NCBI GenBank assembly: GCA_016215215.1
Contig: JACRKW010000129.1
Span: 1 to 46,268, forward strand
DNA length: 46,268 bases
Reading direction: 5' to 3'
DNA from: Acidobacteriota bacterium
GTDB taxonomy: Bacteria > Acidobacteriota > Terriglobia > Bryobacterales > Bryobacteraceae
Part shown: positions 19,552-29,984 of the stretch, one piece after another
Layout of the letters: each line of letters opens with the position of its first letter
How positions within the stretch are numbered: the stretch's first letter is position 1
Program-made: the position numbers and the translations under genes
The notes under the pieces: model-generated
What the model was told of the DNA's origin: nothing
The model's database searches: none
What the model saw: the letters and a program-made list of their open reading frames with translations, nothing else

Positions 19552-20651
19552 GATTCGAGCGCCTCCGGCGCATTCAGATCATATCCTTCCCATCGAGCGA
19601 TCACAGCGCTCGCCAGACAGTTGCCCAGCAAGTTCACCGACGTGCGAGCCATGTCCATGAGCGTATCCACACCGAGCAGTAGCGCGATTCCCTCCACCGG
19701 CAGCTTGAATGCCGATAGAGTCCCCGCCAGAATGATGAGCGAGGCTCTGGGCACGGCGGCCACGCCCTTGGAAGTCAGCATCAGGGTCAGCATCATTAGC
19801 AACTGCTGGCTCAAGGTGAGTTCCACGCCCGCGGCCTGTGCCACGAAGACCGAAGCCAGCGACAGATACAGAGTGCTTCCATCCAGGTTGAAACTGTACC
19901 CGGTGGGCAGTACGAATGCCACAATGTGCTTCGGCACGCCGAACTTCTCCATGTTCTCCAGCGCCAGCGGCAACGCTGCCTCGCTCGAGGCCGTCGAAAA
20001 CGCCAGCACATACGGCTCCTTCACCCAGTGCACGAAGCGCCGCATCGGGATCTTGAAAATGACGATCACCAACCCGAGCACGCAAACGACGAATACGACC
20101 AGCGCGCCGTACAGAGTCAGAATGAGCTTTCCCAATCCGAGCAGCACCGAGATGCCCTTCGATCCCACCACGGCCGCCATCGCGGCCCCTACCCCGAACG
20201 GCGCCAGGTACATCACGTACTTCGTAAGCACTTCACCTTTTGCCATGGCGTCGATGATTGAGTTTGGAAAGGTGTGCTCGAGGACCGATGCCAGCGACGT
20301 GGACGCCTGAGGCAGCGTAGGGTCCACAACGGCCTTCTCCAGCGAAAGGCCCGCGCCGGGCCGGACGAGATTCACCGCTCCCAGCCCCAGAAACAACGCT
20401 ACCGTTGTAACGATCTCGAAATAGATAATGGACTTCAGTCCGATGCGCCCCATCGCTTTGGCCGAGCCCGAACCCGCGATGCCCACCACCAGTGTGGCGA
20501 ACAGCAGAGGTGCAATGATCGACTTGATCATGCGGATGAAGATATTCGAGGCCGGCATGAGCTGCTTGCCAACGTCCGGAAAGAAATGGCCCAAAGCGAT
20601 TCCCACAGCCATGGCGATGAAAATCCAACTGGTCAACGAAAGTTTCTTCAA
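19548..20651 (-). CDS. Dicarboxylate/amino acid:cation symporter (DAACS family)
   Basis: 367 aa; FIRMIKSIIAPLLFATLVVGIAG, ALPLALENMEKFGVPKHIVAFVLPTGYSFNLDGSTLYLSLASVFVAQ, GVDTLMDMARTSVNLLGN. TTG start. Confidence 0.93.
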   Translation of the reverse strand: MKKLSLTSWIFIAMAVGIALGHFFPDVGKQLMPASNIFIRMIKSIIAPLLFATLVVGIAGSGSAKAMGRIGLKSIIYFEIVTTVALFLGLGAVNLVRPGAGLSLEKAVVDPTLPQASTSLASVLEHTFPNSIIDAMAKGEVLTKYVMYLAPFGVGAAMAAVVGSKGISVLLGLGKLILTLYGALVVFVVCVLGLVIVIFKIPMRRFVHWVKEPYVLAFSTASSEAALPLALENMEKFGVPKHIVAFVLPTGYSFNLDGSTLYLSLASVFVAQAAGVELTLSQQLLMMLTLMLTSKGVAAVPRASLIILAGTLSAFKLPVEGIALLLGVDTLMDMARTSVNLLGNCLASAVIARWEGYDLNAPEALES

Positions 20652-21514
20652 CGTTCACCCCACTTGAGTTTTTGTCGCAAGACATCGAAAAACAGCATTC
20701 GCGGCGGCCTGATCAGCGACAGTGAGTACTGGCTGCTCCGGCAGATTACACGGTCCTGCTCTTTCAAAGGTTCACCCACCTGCCCGTCGATGGTGAGATA
20801 AGCCGAGTCGTCGGCGGCCAGATTCAAGATCTGAATCACGCTGGAATCCGATACCAGCACCGGCCGGTTGGTGAGCGTGTGCGGGCAAATTGGCGTGATG
20901 CACAGTGCCCCCACGCTCGGAAACACGATGGGTCCGCCCGCGCTCAGGCTGTAGGCCGTTGATCCAGTTGGCGTTGCGATGATCAGCCCGTCCGCCTTGT
21001 ACCGGCAGACAAAGTGCGCGTCCACGTTACACACCAGGTCGATCATTCTAGCGATGTGCGCTTTTGTGATCACGACGTCATTGAGCGCGTCGTACCGTGA
21101 CACGATCTCCCCGTGGCGCTGCACCTCGCACGTCAACATTCGCCGCTTGGCCACGCGGTGCTCGTCGCGGAGCGCACGTTCCAGTTCCGGGAATAGCTCT
21201 TCCGTCGAAATCGCCGTCAGGAACCCAAGGCCGCCCAGATTGACGGCGAACAGCGGAATCTCCCGCCCGGCGATCGCGCGCGCGGCCGATAGCAGCGTTC
21301 CGTCGCCGCCCAGCACAATGACCAGTTGCGCCCCTTCCGGCACCTGCTCCCGCGCCACCGGCGTGAGCGCGCTGTCCGCGTAGCTCGCCGTGGCTTGATC
21401 CACGCGGTAACCGATGCCATGCGAATCCAGCCACGCCAGCAACGCCGGCACTACTTGATCTGCCTGTCTGGCCTCAGGTTTCGAGATGATTCCGACTGTG
21501 CGGATCGGTTCCAT
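20648..21514 (-). CDS. nadK: NAD kinase
   Basis: 288 aa; VILGGDGTLLSAAR, VNLGGLGFLTAI, ADGLIIATPTGSTAYSLSAGGPIV, TLTNRPVLV. Confidence 0.95.
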   Translation of the reverse strand: MEPIRTVGIISKPEARQADQVVPALLAWLDSHGIGYRVDQATASYADSALTPVAREQVPEGAQLVIVLGGDGTLLSAARAIAGREIPLFAVNLGGLGFLTAISTEELFPELERALRDEHRVAKRRMLTCEVQRHGEIVSRYDALNDVVITKAHIARMIDLVCNVDAHFVCRYKADGLIIATPTGSTAYSLSAGGPIVFPSVGALCITPICPHTLTNRPVLVSDSSVIQILNLAADDSAYLTIDGQVGEPLKEQDRVICRSSQYSLSLIRPPRMLFFDVLRQKLKWGER

Positions 21515-22232
21515 GCAGCAGGAACTCCTTATTGCCTTCCGCGCCCGCCAGCGGGCTCTCTATCACGTCAGTTTCCAACCCCAGTAGCCGCGCCGCCGAA
21601 GTCACTCTTTCCACTGCGAAACGGTGCAGCGCCTCGTCGCGAACGATTCCGCCCCGGCCCACCTGCTCGCGTCCCACCTCGAATTGCGGCTTGATCAGCA
21701 CCACAAGTTCCCGGGGGACCGCCAGCAGCGGAACGAGTGCGGGAAGAATGAGTGTAACTGAGATGAAGCTCACGTCGCACACCGCCAGGCCGGACGGCTC
21801 CCCCGTCAGTCCGGGCTCCAGGAAGCGCGCGTTGACGCCTTCGTGCACCACCACACGCGGATCTTTCCTCAGCTTCCAGTCCAACTGTCCCATGCCCACG
21901 TCCACGGCATGTACTCTGAGTGCGCCGCGGTTCAACAAGACCTCGGTGAATCCGCCTGTCGACGAACCCACGTCGAGGCAAACCCGCCCGGCCACGTCGA
22001 TGTGCCAATGGTCCAGCGCCCCGATCAGTTTGTAGGCGCCCCGGCTCACCCACGGCATCTTGTCGATCAGCTCAACCGTTGCATCCGGCGCAACCAGCGT
22101 GCCGGGCTTGTCCACGCGCTGCCCGTTCACTCGAACTCCGCCCGCCAGCAGCAGCGCCTTCGCCTTCTCCCTCGACCCCGCCAGGCAACGGTCCACCATC
22201 AACTGGTCGATGCGCTGCTTGCCGGGTTTCAT
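21474..22232 (-). CDS. tlyA: TlyA family S4-FtsJ methyltransferase (hemolysin/rRNA methylase type)
   Basis: Start at MKPGKQRIDQLMVDRCLAGSREKAKALLLAGGVRVNGQRVDKPG (22232); SRGAYKLIGALD, CLDVGSSTGGFTEVLLNRGA, VDVGMGQLDWKLRKDPRVV. Confidence 0.93.
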   Translation of the reverse strand: MKPGKQRIDQLMVDRCLAGSREKAKALLLAGGVRVNGQRVDKPGTLVAPDATVELIDKMPWVSRGAYKLIGALDHWHIDVAGRVCLDVGSSTGGFTEVLLNRGALRVHAVDVGMGQLDWKLRKDPRVVVHEGVNARFLEPGLTGEPSGLAVCDVSFISVTLILPALVPLLAVPRELVVLIKPQFEVGREQVGRGGIVRDEALHRFAVERVTSAARLLGLETDVIESPLAGAEGNKEFLLHGTDPHSRNHLET

Positions 22233-23113
22233 GAGGTCCGGTCGACGATCAGGTCGGCCAGCTCGCGCAGCCTCCTGGCCCCGGTCCCGAACCCGCTCAG
22301 GGCTGCGTGCGCTTGTTGGCGCTGATCCTCCGCCATCTGCCGCGAACGCTCCAGGCCATACACAGCCGGGAACGTCACCTTGTTCTGCTCCGCGTCCTTG
22401 CCCGCCGTCTTTCCAAGCTGCTCGGAGGTTTGCGTCACGTCCAGAATGTCGTCGATAATCTGGAACGCCAGGCCGATGTGCCCGCCATAGCGGGAAATCG
22501 CCTCCAGCGCCGTCTCGCCCGCCCCCGCGTGGATCGCTCCCATCCGGAGGGAACAACGAAGCAGTGCGCCCGTCTTGGCCCGGTGAATCTTCTCCAACAG
22601 CTCTTCGGTGGCTGGTTGGGCTGCTCCTTCCATATCATGCACCTGCCCCGCGATCATGCCGCCAAGGGTGCCTGATGCGCGCGCCAGTTCCAATACCAGC
22701 CGCGCGTCGCCGGTCTGTCCCAGCACGTCGAAGGCGTAGGTCAACAGCGCGTCGCCCGCCAGAATCGCCATCGCCTCGCCGAACACTTTATGCGATGTCG
22801 GCCGCCCCCGGCGCAGGTCGTCGTTGTCCAGCGCCGGCAGGTCGTCGTGGATCAGCGAGTAGGTGTGGATCATCTCCAGCGTGCATGCCACCGCCAGGGC
22901 GCCCTCCACCTCGAGGCCCGCCGCCGTTCGCGCGGCTTCCAGGCAGAGCAGAGGCCGAATCCTCTTCCCCCCCGCGAAGAGTGAGTACCTCATTGCTTTG
23001 TGGATCGTCCGCGGCTCCACGTTCTCGCCCGGCACCAGCCGGTCCAAATCCGCATCCACCAGCTTCACCTGCTCGGCGATGTACTGCTTCAAACTCAAGT
23101 CGGCTAGCGTCAT
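22229..23113 (-). CDS. ispA: Polyprenyl synthetase (farnesyl/geranylgeranyl diphosphate synthase)
   Basis: 294 aa; GGKRIRPLLCLEA, IHTYSLIHDDLPALDNDDLRRGRPTSHKVFGE, AFQIIDDILDVT. Confidence 0.93.
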   Translation of the reverse strand: MTLADLSLKQYIAEQVKLVDADLDRLVPGENVEPRTIHKAMRYSLFAGGKRIRPLLCLEAARTAAGLEVEGALAVACTLEMIHTYSLIHDDLPALDNDDLRRGRPTSHKVFGEAMAILAGDALLTYAFDVLGQTGDARLVLELARASGTLGGMIAGQVHDMEGAAQPATEELLEKIHRAKTGALLRCSLRMGAIHAGAGETALEAISRYGGHIGLAFQIIDDILDVTQTSEQLGKTAGKDAEQNKVTFPAVYGLERSRQMAEDQRQQAHAALSGFGTGARRLRELADLIVDRTS

Positions 23114-23376
23114 TCCTCTGCTGTATCGAGCGGCGAAGCCTCCACCGTCTCACCCTTCTTCATCAGGATCTCCACCCGCGTTTCGGCCTCTGAGAGCTGT
23201 TTCCGGCAGGATTCGCTCAGCTCCACCCCCCGTTCAAACAGGGCCAGCGCCTGTTCCAGGGGCAGATCCGCGCTCTCCATCTGCTTCACCACGTCCTCGA
23301 GTTCACCCAGCGCCTGCTCAAATGGGACGCCCTGCGCGGGAGGCGCTGCAGCTGACTTCGCTCGTTTTTCACCCAT
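23110..23376 (-). CDS. xseB: Exodeoxyribonuclease VII small subunit
   Basis: 88 aa; PFEQALGELEDVVKQMESADLPLEQALALFERGVELSESCRKQLSEAETRVEIL. Confidence 0.93.
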   Translation of the reverse strand: MGEKRAKSAAAPPAQGVPFEQALGELEDVVKQMESADLPLEQALALFERGVELSESCRKQLSEAETRVEILMKKGETVEASPLDTAEE

Positions 23377-23385
23377 CGCTTTATT

Positions 23386-24876
23386 CTACGCCGCGCCGTG
23401 CTGTTCGATGCTCCGCATCATGCGCGCCACTGGCCTCGCCAGCAAGAGCAGCGCCACCGCCGCCACCGCCATTGTCATCCCCATGCTCTTGAACAACTCG
23501 TAGGGAGGCAGGTTTCCGTAGTAGGCCGCCGTCCTCCCCGCCAAATAGTTGCCCATCGACAGAGACAGGAACCACACGCCCATCATCAGCCCGGCCACGC
23601 GCGCCGGCGCCAGTTTCGTCATCGCGCTCAATCCAACCGGACTCAGCAATAACTCTCCCACCGTCTGGAGCAGGTAGGTCACAACCAGCCACATCGGGTT
23701 CACACGCCCGGTCGCGCCGGCCCGTTGTGCCGCCGCCATCATCACCACAAACGACCTCGTGGCGCAGAACAGGGCCAGAGAGAACTTCAACGCCGATCCA
23801 GGCTGCCGGTCGCCCAGCCTGATCGACACCCATGCGAATACCCCCGCCAGCACGATAATGAAGCCCGCGTTCAGGCTCTGAAACCAGCTGGCCGGGAAGT
23901 TGAATCCCCACAGGACGTTCTCCGTATTGTGCTTGGCGAACAGGTTGAACGACGATCCCGCCTGTTCAAACGCCGCCCAGTACAACGCCGAGCCGCAGAA
24001 TAGTACCGCGATCACGGCGAGGCGTTTCCGTTCGTCCGGCGTCCAATCTCCTCCCAGGAACATCCAACCGAACAACCCCAGCGTGATAGCGAACAATGCC
24101 AATCCAGCGACGTTGACCAGCCGCTCCGCGCTGAGCACCAATGCACCACTGAAGTGCACCGCCGCCAGCAGTGCGAACAGGCCCGCGGTCCCTGCCAGTC
24201 CGGCGCGGAAGTTCCGCCTCCATTGCCGTCCGATCTCAGGCGTCGGCGGCTCCACCGGCTTCAGCCCAGAGCCTCCCAGGCGGCTCATGCCCCGCAGGAA
24301 CGTGATGACGCCCAATACCATGCCGATCCCGGCCATGGCGAAGCCCAGGCGCCAACTCACCCGCTCTCCCACCCAGCCGCAGGCCAAAGGCGCCAGCGTG
24401 GACCCGATATTGATTCCCATGTATAACACCGAGAAACCCGAGTCCCGGCGAGGATCGCCGGGCTGATAGATCTGCCCGACGATCGTGGAGATGTTCGGCT
24501 TCAGCAGGCCCGTGCCGAAGGCCACAATCACCATACCGGCGAACAGTGCCGGTTCTGAAGGGAGCGCCAGCATGAGATACCCGATGGCGATCAACACGCC
24601 GCCGGTGAGTACGGCCCGCTGCTGGCCCAGGATCCGGTCGGCCACCCAGCCGCCCGGCAGGCTCAGCCCGTACACGCTGGCCGTGTACAACCCATAGATG
24701 GCGTACGCCTTCGGAACGTCGTAGCCCAGGCCGCCCGAGGAGGCCGCTGCTGTCATGAATAGCACCAGCAGCGCCCTCATACCGTAGTAGCCGAACCGCT
24801 CCCACAATTCGGTGAAGAAAAGCGTCGAGAGCCCGGCAGGGTGCCCGAAGAACCGTGTATTGTTGTCGCGGGTCAT
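23386..24876 (-). CDS. POT/PTR family proton-dependent oligopeptide transporter
   Basis: 496 aa; FFTELWERFGYYGMRALLVLFM (ExxERFxYY), GGWVADRILGQQRAVLTGG, GTGLLKPNISTIVGQIY. Confidence 0.92.
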   Translation of the reverse strand: MTRDNNTRFFGHPAGLSTLFFTELWERFGYYGMRALLVLFMTAAASSGGLGYDVPKAYAIYGLYTASVYGLSLPGGWVADRILGQQRAVLTGGVLIAIGYLMLALPSEPALFAGMVIVAFGTGLLKPNISTIVGQIYQPGDPRRDSGFSVLYMGINIGSTLAPLACGWVGERVSWRLGFAMAGIGMVLGVITFLRGMSRLGGSGLKPVEPPTPEIGRQWRRNFRAGLAGTAGLFALLAAVHFSGALVLSAERLVNVAGLALFAITLGLFGWMFLGGDWTPDERKRLAVIAVLFCGSALYWAAFEQAGSSFNLFAKHNTENVLWGFNFPASWFQSLNAGFIIVLAGVFAWVSIRLGDRQPGSALKFSLALFCATRSFVVMMAAAQRAGATGRVNPMWLVVTYLLQTVGELLLSPVGLSAMTKLAPARVAGLMMGVWFLSLSMGNYLAGRTAAYYGNLPPYELFKSMGMTMAVAAVALLLLARPVARMMRSIEQHGAA

Positions 24877-24912
24877 GAACCACCCAGTGTAGCCGACCCA
24901 GGACCGGCCGCC

Positions 24913-27900
24913 TTACCAGCGCCCCTTCGGTGGAGCGGTGTCCATCAAGCCGCGCAGTTTCTCCACAAGCTCATCCGGCGCGAACGGCTTCTGTAAGTAA
25001 GCCGTTCCCTGCATGTTGGCCAGCGTGCCAGGCCGTTGGTCATGGGCGTATCCAGAAACGAAAAGCATCGGGATGCCGGGGTGAACCTGTCGAAGTCGTC
25101 TGGCCAGCACCGTACCGGACATTCCTGGCATCACCACATCGGTCACCACAGCGTCGAGCCGCTCTGTTCCCACGGCCAGCGCGGCCTCTCCGTCTTCGGC
25201 CTCCACCACCTCGAACCCGGCTCCGCGCAGTACGCTGGAAATCAGCGCGCGCACGCCCGGTTCGTCCTCCACCACCATTATCGTTCCGCGAGTGGAACCG
25301 CGTGGCTTGCCTTGCGGCTCCGGCACGGGCGCGGGAATCTCAACGGAGGCCTTCAACGCAGGAAGATATACGCTGATCTCCGAACCGCGGCCCTCTTCAC
25401 TTCTCACCCGGATATAGCCGCCCGACTGCCGCACAATCCCATATACAGTACTCAGACCCAGTCCCGTTCCCCTCCCCAGGCCCTTGGAGGTGAAGAACGG
25501 TTAGAATAGGTGCGCCTGCGTCACCGAGTTCATGCTGCACCCGGTATCAGTAACCGACAACACGCTGTAGCGCCCCTCCGGAATGCTGTTGTCGTTTCCT
25601 CCGGCGTCGCTGCCCACTTCCTCGGCCGAGGTGATGATCCCGACCGAGCCGCCCTCCGGCATTGCGTCCCGTGCGTTCATCACCAGATTCAGGAGCACCC
25701 GTTCCAATTGGTGCTGGTCTGCCTGCACCGGGTCCACGTCTGGCTCGTGCTTCACGGTCAGAGTTACCCGCTCGCCCAGCACGCTCCGCAACATCGAAAC
25801 CTGCCCGTCCACGATCTCGTCCAGTCTCAGTACCTTCATCCGCAGGTGCTGCTTTCTCCCGAACGCCAGCAACTGAGAGACCAACGCCGCCGCCCGCTCC
25901 CCGGCGGACTTGATCTCGTTCAGGCTGTCCCCAACCGCGCTACCCGGCTGCGCGCGCGGCGCCGCCATGCTCGCGTGGCCCAGGATCACCGTCAGCAGGT
26001 TGTTGAAGTCGTGCGCGATTCCTCCCGCCAGTTGTCCCACCGCTTCCAACTTCTGAATGTCTCGTACCCGGGCCTCCAGTTGTTGCCGTTCCGATACGTC
26101 CTGCACCACGCACAGCGCAAATTCGCGGCCTTCAAACTCGATCAGAGTCGCCCGGACCTCCAGCGGCCGGGTATCGCCGCCGTTCAGCCGGCTCACGCAC
26201 TCAATCGTCTTTGCGGAATCACGCTTCAGATCCGCCCAGAAGGATGGCCACAACTCCCCGCCGGCATTGTCGTCGAGGATTGACGCGTCCAGCCTGAGGA
26301 TCTCCTGCTCATCGCGGCCGAACAACCGGCAGGCAGCCTGATTGGCGCGCAAGATCTCACCCTTGGCGCCAAACCACAGCGTGGCCACCGCTGACTGCTC
26401 GATCGAGCGCTGCGTCAGCCGGAGTTCCTCCTCGGCCTTCATGCGCTCTTCGATCTCCTGCCTCAGGTCCTCGTTCACGCGGGCAAGGGCGGATGTCCTC
26501 TCCTCCACTCGCGCCTCCAACTCCTCATTGGCGCGCTTCAGTGCCTCGGCCGCTTCGCTTCGCCTCACCCACCGTTCTCGTAGTCGTAGCAGCCACGCCA
26601 GCAGTGCGAATATCGCGCCGGCGCAGCAGGCGGCAAACCAGATTGTTTCGTAGAAGTAGGGCTGGATCCGGATTGCCACCGAAGCCCCAACTTCATTCCA
26701 GACACCGTCGTTATTGCACGCCTTGACCCGGAAGGTATACTCGCCGGGCGATAGTTGGGTGTACGACGCCACCCGCCCGCTGCCGGCCTCCACCCAGTTA
26801 CCATCTACCCCTTCAAGGCGGTACTGGAACCTATTCCGCTCCGGCGCCAGCAAACTCAGCGCGCTGTAGTTCACCTCTATCCGCCGCCGTCCCGCGGGCA
26901 ACTCCGCAACTCCGTCCCGCAGCCAGTCTTCCCGTCCGGAGTGGACCGATTCCACCACCACTACCGGGGGTCGCGCGTTGATGCGTAAGTTGGCGGGGTC
27001 GATTACCGAAACGCCTTTCACCGTCGGGACCCACACTTTTCCGTCCCGCGCCACCCACCCCGCCGGCTGGCCGCCCCCTCCTCCGTTGCATTCCTGACTG
27101 CGCATCCCATCGGCCACGCCATACTGCTTATAGCCCACCGCCGGTCCGCTTCCGCCCGCGAATGCCTCCATCGCCGCGCGCTTCGCCCGCACCACACCGC
27201 TATTGGTCGTGATCCACAGATCCCCATTGCCGTCCTCCATCACCCGGTAGACCACGTTGTCAGGCAGCCCATTGGCCCTTGAGAAGGTAAACACCTGCCC
27301 GCCGTGGACCCGCAACAGTCCCTGGCCGTCTGTGCCCGCCCACAGGGCGCCCTGCGCGTCGAAGTACATCGAATGGATCTTGATCGGCGGGCTCTTGCCC
27401 AGTAGCGGGGAAGGCTGCAGGCGTCCGTCCCTAAATTCGTACAGAGCCGTGTTGGTTGAGGCCAAAAGCCGCCCGTCCGGTGTTTCCGCCAGCACCAGCA
27501 TGGCCCGGAGCGTCTGCTCCTTCTCCGCTACGCTGTGCATCACCCACTTGTTCTCGCGAAACTCGGCCAGGCCTTCAGACGTCGCAGCCCACACGCTCCC
27601 GTCCCGCTTCTGAAGGATATGCTGGGCATTGCACCGCGGCAGCCCATCCTCGGGCCGGAATGTTCTGATGCGCCCGTCGCGGAATCTGCTGATCCCTCCC
27701 GCGCCGGTGCCGATCCAGAGCGTCCCGTCCCGGTCTTCCGTCAATGCCCATACCGAGTTGCTCGGCAGGCCGTCTTCCTTCTTGAAGACTTGGATCCGGC
27801 CCTCTATCCGGCGTGCCAGGCCGCCCTTCTCCGTGCCCATCCATACGCTTCCATCTCTCGTTTCCAACACGGTGAACACGTATTCGTCCGGCAATCCCTC

Positions 27901-28917
27901 CGCTGAGGTGTGGTTGACAAACTTGCTGTCTTTCAGCCGGTCCAGTCCGCCACCGAATAGGCCCAGCCACAGCGCGCCTTCCAGATCTTCGAACACCAGC
28001 CGCACGTAGGAGTGCGTCAGCCCGTCCTTTTGAGTGAAGGAGTCGATCCCGCGGTACGTTATCCTGTTCAGTCCGCCGCTGGTTGACACCCATAGGTTCC
28101 CATCCCGGTCTCTTCGCACGTTCCGCACCGTGATCGAACATAGGCCGTCCGCAGTCGTCAGCGTCTTCGATGTCTCGCCGCGGATGTGGAGCAGGCCCAC
28201 TTTGTCCACCCCCACCCACAACTCTCCATTTGCATCCTGGTGCACTGCGACCACCATGCCCCTGTCCACTCCCAGTCCCGCCGGCAGCGGCGTTACCTCC
28301 TCTCCGTTGATCTTGTACAACCCCAGGTCCGTGCCCACCCACACGCCGCCGCCAACGGCGCGTGCCATCACTCGGACGGTGTTGCTGGCCATTCCCTGGC
28401 TCGAGTTGAACACTCGCGCCTTTCCGTCCTTCAAGTGCGTCACTCCACGGCCGAATGTGCCCACCCACAAGCTGCCGTCCACATCCACCAGCAGGCTGCG
28501 GATCGCCTCGCCGCCCAGGCCGTCCCTGGTGGTCAATCGTATGAACTTGCCCCCGCGGTACTTGAGCAGCCCGCCTTGCGACATACCAACCCACAGCGTT
28601 CCATCCGGGGTCACCGCAAGATCCGAGATATTCTCGTGCGCCATCTCGGGAGTGGTCTTCGACGAAAAGACCCGGAATCGCGCGCCGTCGAACCGCACCA
28701 GCCCGTTCCGTGTTCCCAACCAGAGGTACCCATCCTGAGTCTGCGCGATAGCCTGTACCGTGCTCTGCTCCAGCCCCTCGCGGGCCTGCCAGTGATCCAG
28801 GGCGTACTGCGAAATGGCCCTGTGGGGATCCAAACAGAGCGCGGCCGGCGGCCCCAACAGCAGCGCGATGCTCGCGCTGATCACTGTCCGTGCTAGCACC
28901 TGGCCCCCACCTTGCAT
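24913..28917 (-). pseudogene. Reg_prop/Y_Y_Y propeller hybrid histidine kinase (PAS-HisKA-HATPase-REC) interrupted by an in-frame TAA
   Basis: ORFs 25501..28995 and 24913..25434 are in the same frame ((28995-25434)/3=1187). Read through: ...[54 protein letters not shown]... then a receiver domain (TIMVVEDEPGVRALI...VVTDVVMPGMSG...YLQKPF). Upstream are propeller repeats, a Y_Y_Y-like segment, one TM, H-box GGIAHDFNNLL and N-box LNLVMNARDAMP. Start taken at MQGGGQVLARTVIS (28917). Confidence 0.88.
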
Positions 28918-29036
28918 CGTGTTCCGCCTGCTGCCAACTCCCGAGACGGCGTTCTTCAGAATCCCGACGGCGACGTCTGATTCGAATACTACCACGGCCG
29001 CACGAACTGGCGAACACCTCCTCCGGACATGTCCGC

Positions 29037-29984
29037 CTATCGCTTGATCTGTTCCGGATGCAGCATCTGGCGCACTTCCGGCTTCTCCAGGTCGCCAACC
29101 GTCACCACCACCGGCTGCATGTCAATCCGTCCCGGCGGCGTGCGCCCCTCCAGTTTGTCAACCAGCGTTTTCACTGCCTGGAACGCCATACCATACGGGT
29201 CCTGCGCGATGAAGGCGTCTACGTTTCCGGCTCGCATCTCCTCCACCAGCGCGTCGCTGCTGTCGTTGGTCACCAGCCGGATCCGGCCGTTAAGTCCTCT
29301 CCCCTTCAACGCCAGTACCGCCCCCGCCGCACTCGGCTCCGTCGTCGTGAACAAGCCGTCCAGCTCCGGATGCGCCGCCAGAATGTTCTCCGCCGCCGCC
29401 CTCGCCTTGGCCCGGTCCGACATTCCGTATTGCTCGGCCACGATGTGAATCCCCGGATACTCCTTCTTCATCGTGTCGCGGAAGCCGATCTCCCGGTCCA
29501 TCGTCGACAGGCTCCCAGGCGCATGCAGGATCATCGCCACCTCGCCCTTACCTTTGAGCAACCCGGCCAGCTTGCGCGCTCCCATGCGTCCGGCCAGCAC
29601 GTTGTCCGTCCCCACAAACGACATGAAGTTCGCCGAATCCACCCCCGAATCGAACACCGTCACCGGAATCCCGGCCGCCACCGCTCTTTCTATCGGCGCC
29701 ACCAGCGCCTGCCGCTCACTGGCCGCCACTGCGATCCCGTCCACCCTCTGCGCGATCATCGAATCGATGATCTGGACCTGCCGCGCATATTCGGTTTCCG
29801 ACGCCGGTCCGTTCCACAGGATCTCCACGTTGAACTTCTTCCCCGCCGCCAGCGCTCCGGCCTGTACCGACACCCAGAACAGGTGCGCCGTCCCCTTTGG
29901 AATCACCGCGATCCGCCGCCGCCGCGTACGCCCGCACCCCGCCAGGCCTAACCCCACGCCCGTCAGCAGCTTCCGGCGCGTCAT
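29037..29984 (-). CDS. Periplasmic sugar-binding (LacI/RbsB-type) substrate-binding lipoprotein
   Basis: Start MTRRKLLTGVGLGLAGCGRTRRRR (Tat-like RR plus lipobox) at 29984; QIIDSMIAQRVDGIAVAASERQALVAPIERAVAAGIPVTVFDSGVDS, FVGTDNVLAGRMGARKL, AQDPYGMAFQAVKTLVDKLEG. Confidence 0.88.
   Translation of the reverse strand: MTRRKLLTGVGLGLAGCGRTRRRRIAVIPKGTAHLFWVSVQAGALAAGKKFNVEILWNGPASETEYARQVQIIDSMIAQRVDGIAVAASERQALVAPIERAVAAGIPVTVFDSGVDSANFMSFVGTDNVLAGRMGARKLAGLLKGKGEVAMILHAPGSLSTMDREIGFRDTMKKEYPGIHIVAEQYGMSDRAKARAAAENILAAHPELDGLFTTTEPSAAGAVLALKGRGLNGRIRLVTNDSSDALVEEMRAGNVDAFIAQDPYGMAFQAVKTLVDKLEGRTPPGRIDMQPVVVTVGDLEKPEVRQMLHPEQIKR

Noticed and set aside
27250-28800. Repetitive pattern in the minus-strand coding region
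   Set aside because: Explained by tandem Reg_prop propeller repeats at the protein level, not by DNA repeats or CRISPR.
27575-29098. 507-aa minus-strand ORF overlapping the hybrid kinase
   Set aside because: Alternate frame of the propeller region; the other frame has clear repeat and kinase motifs.
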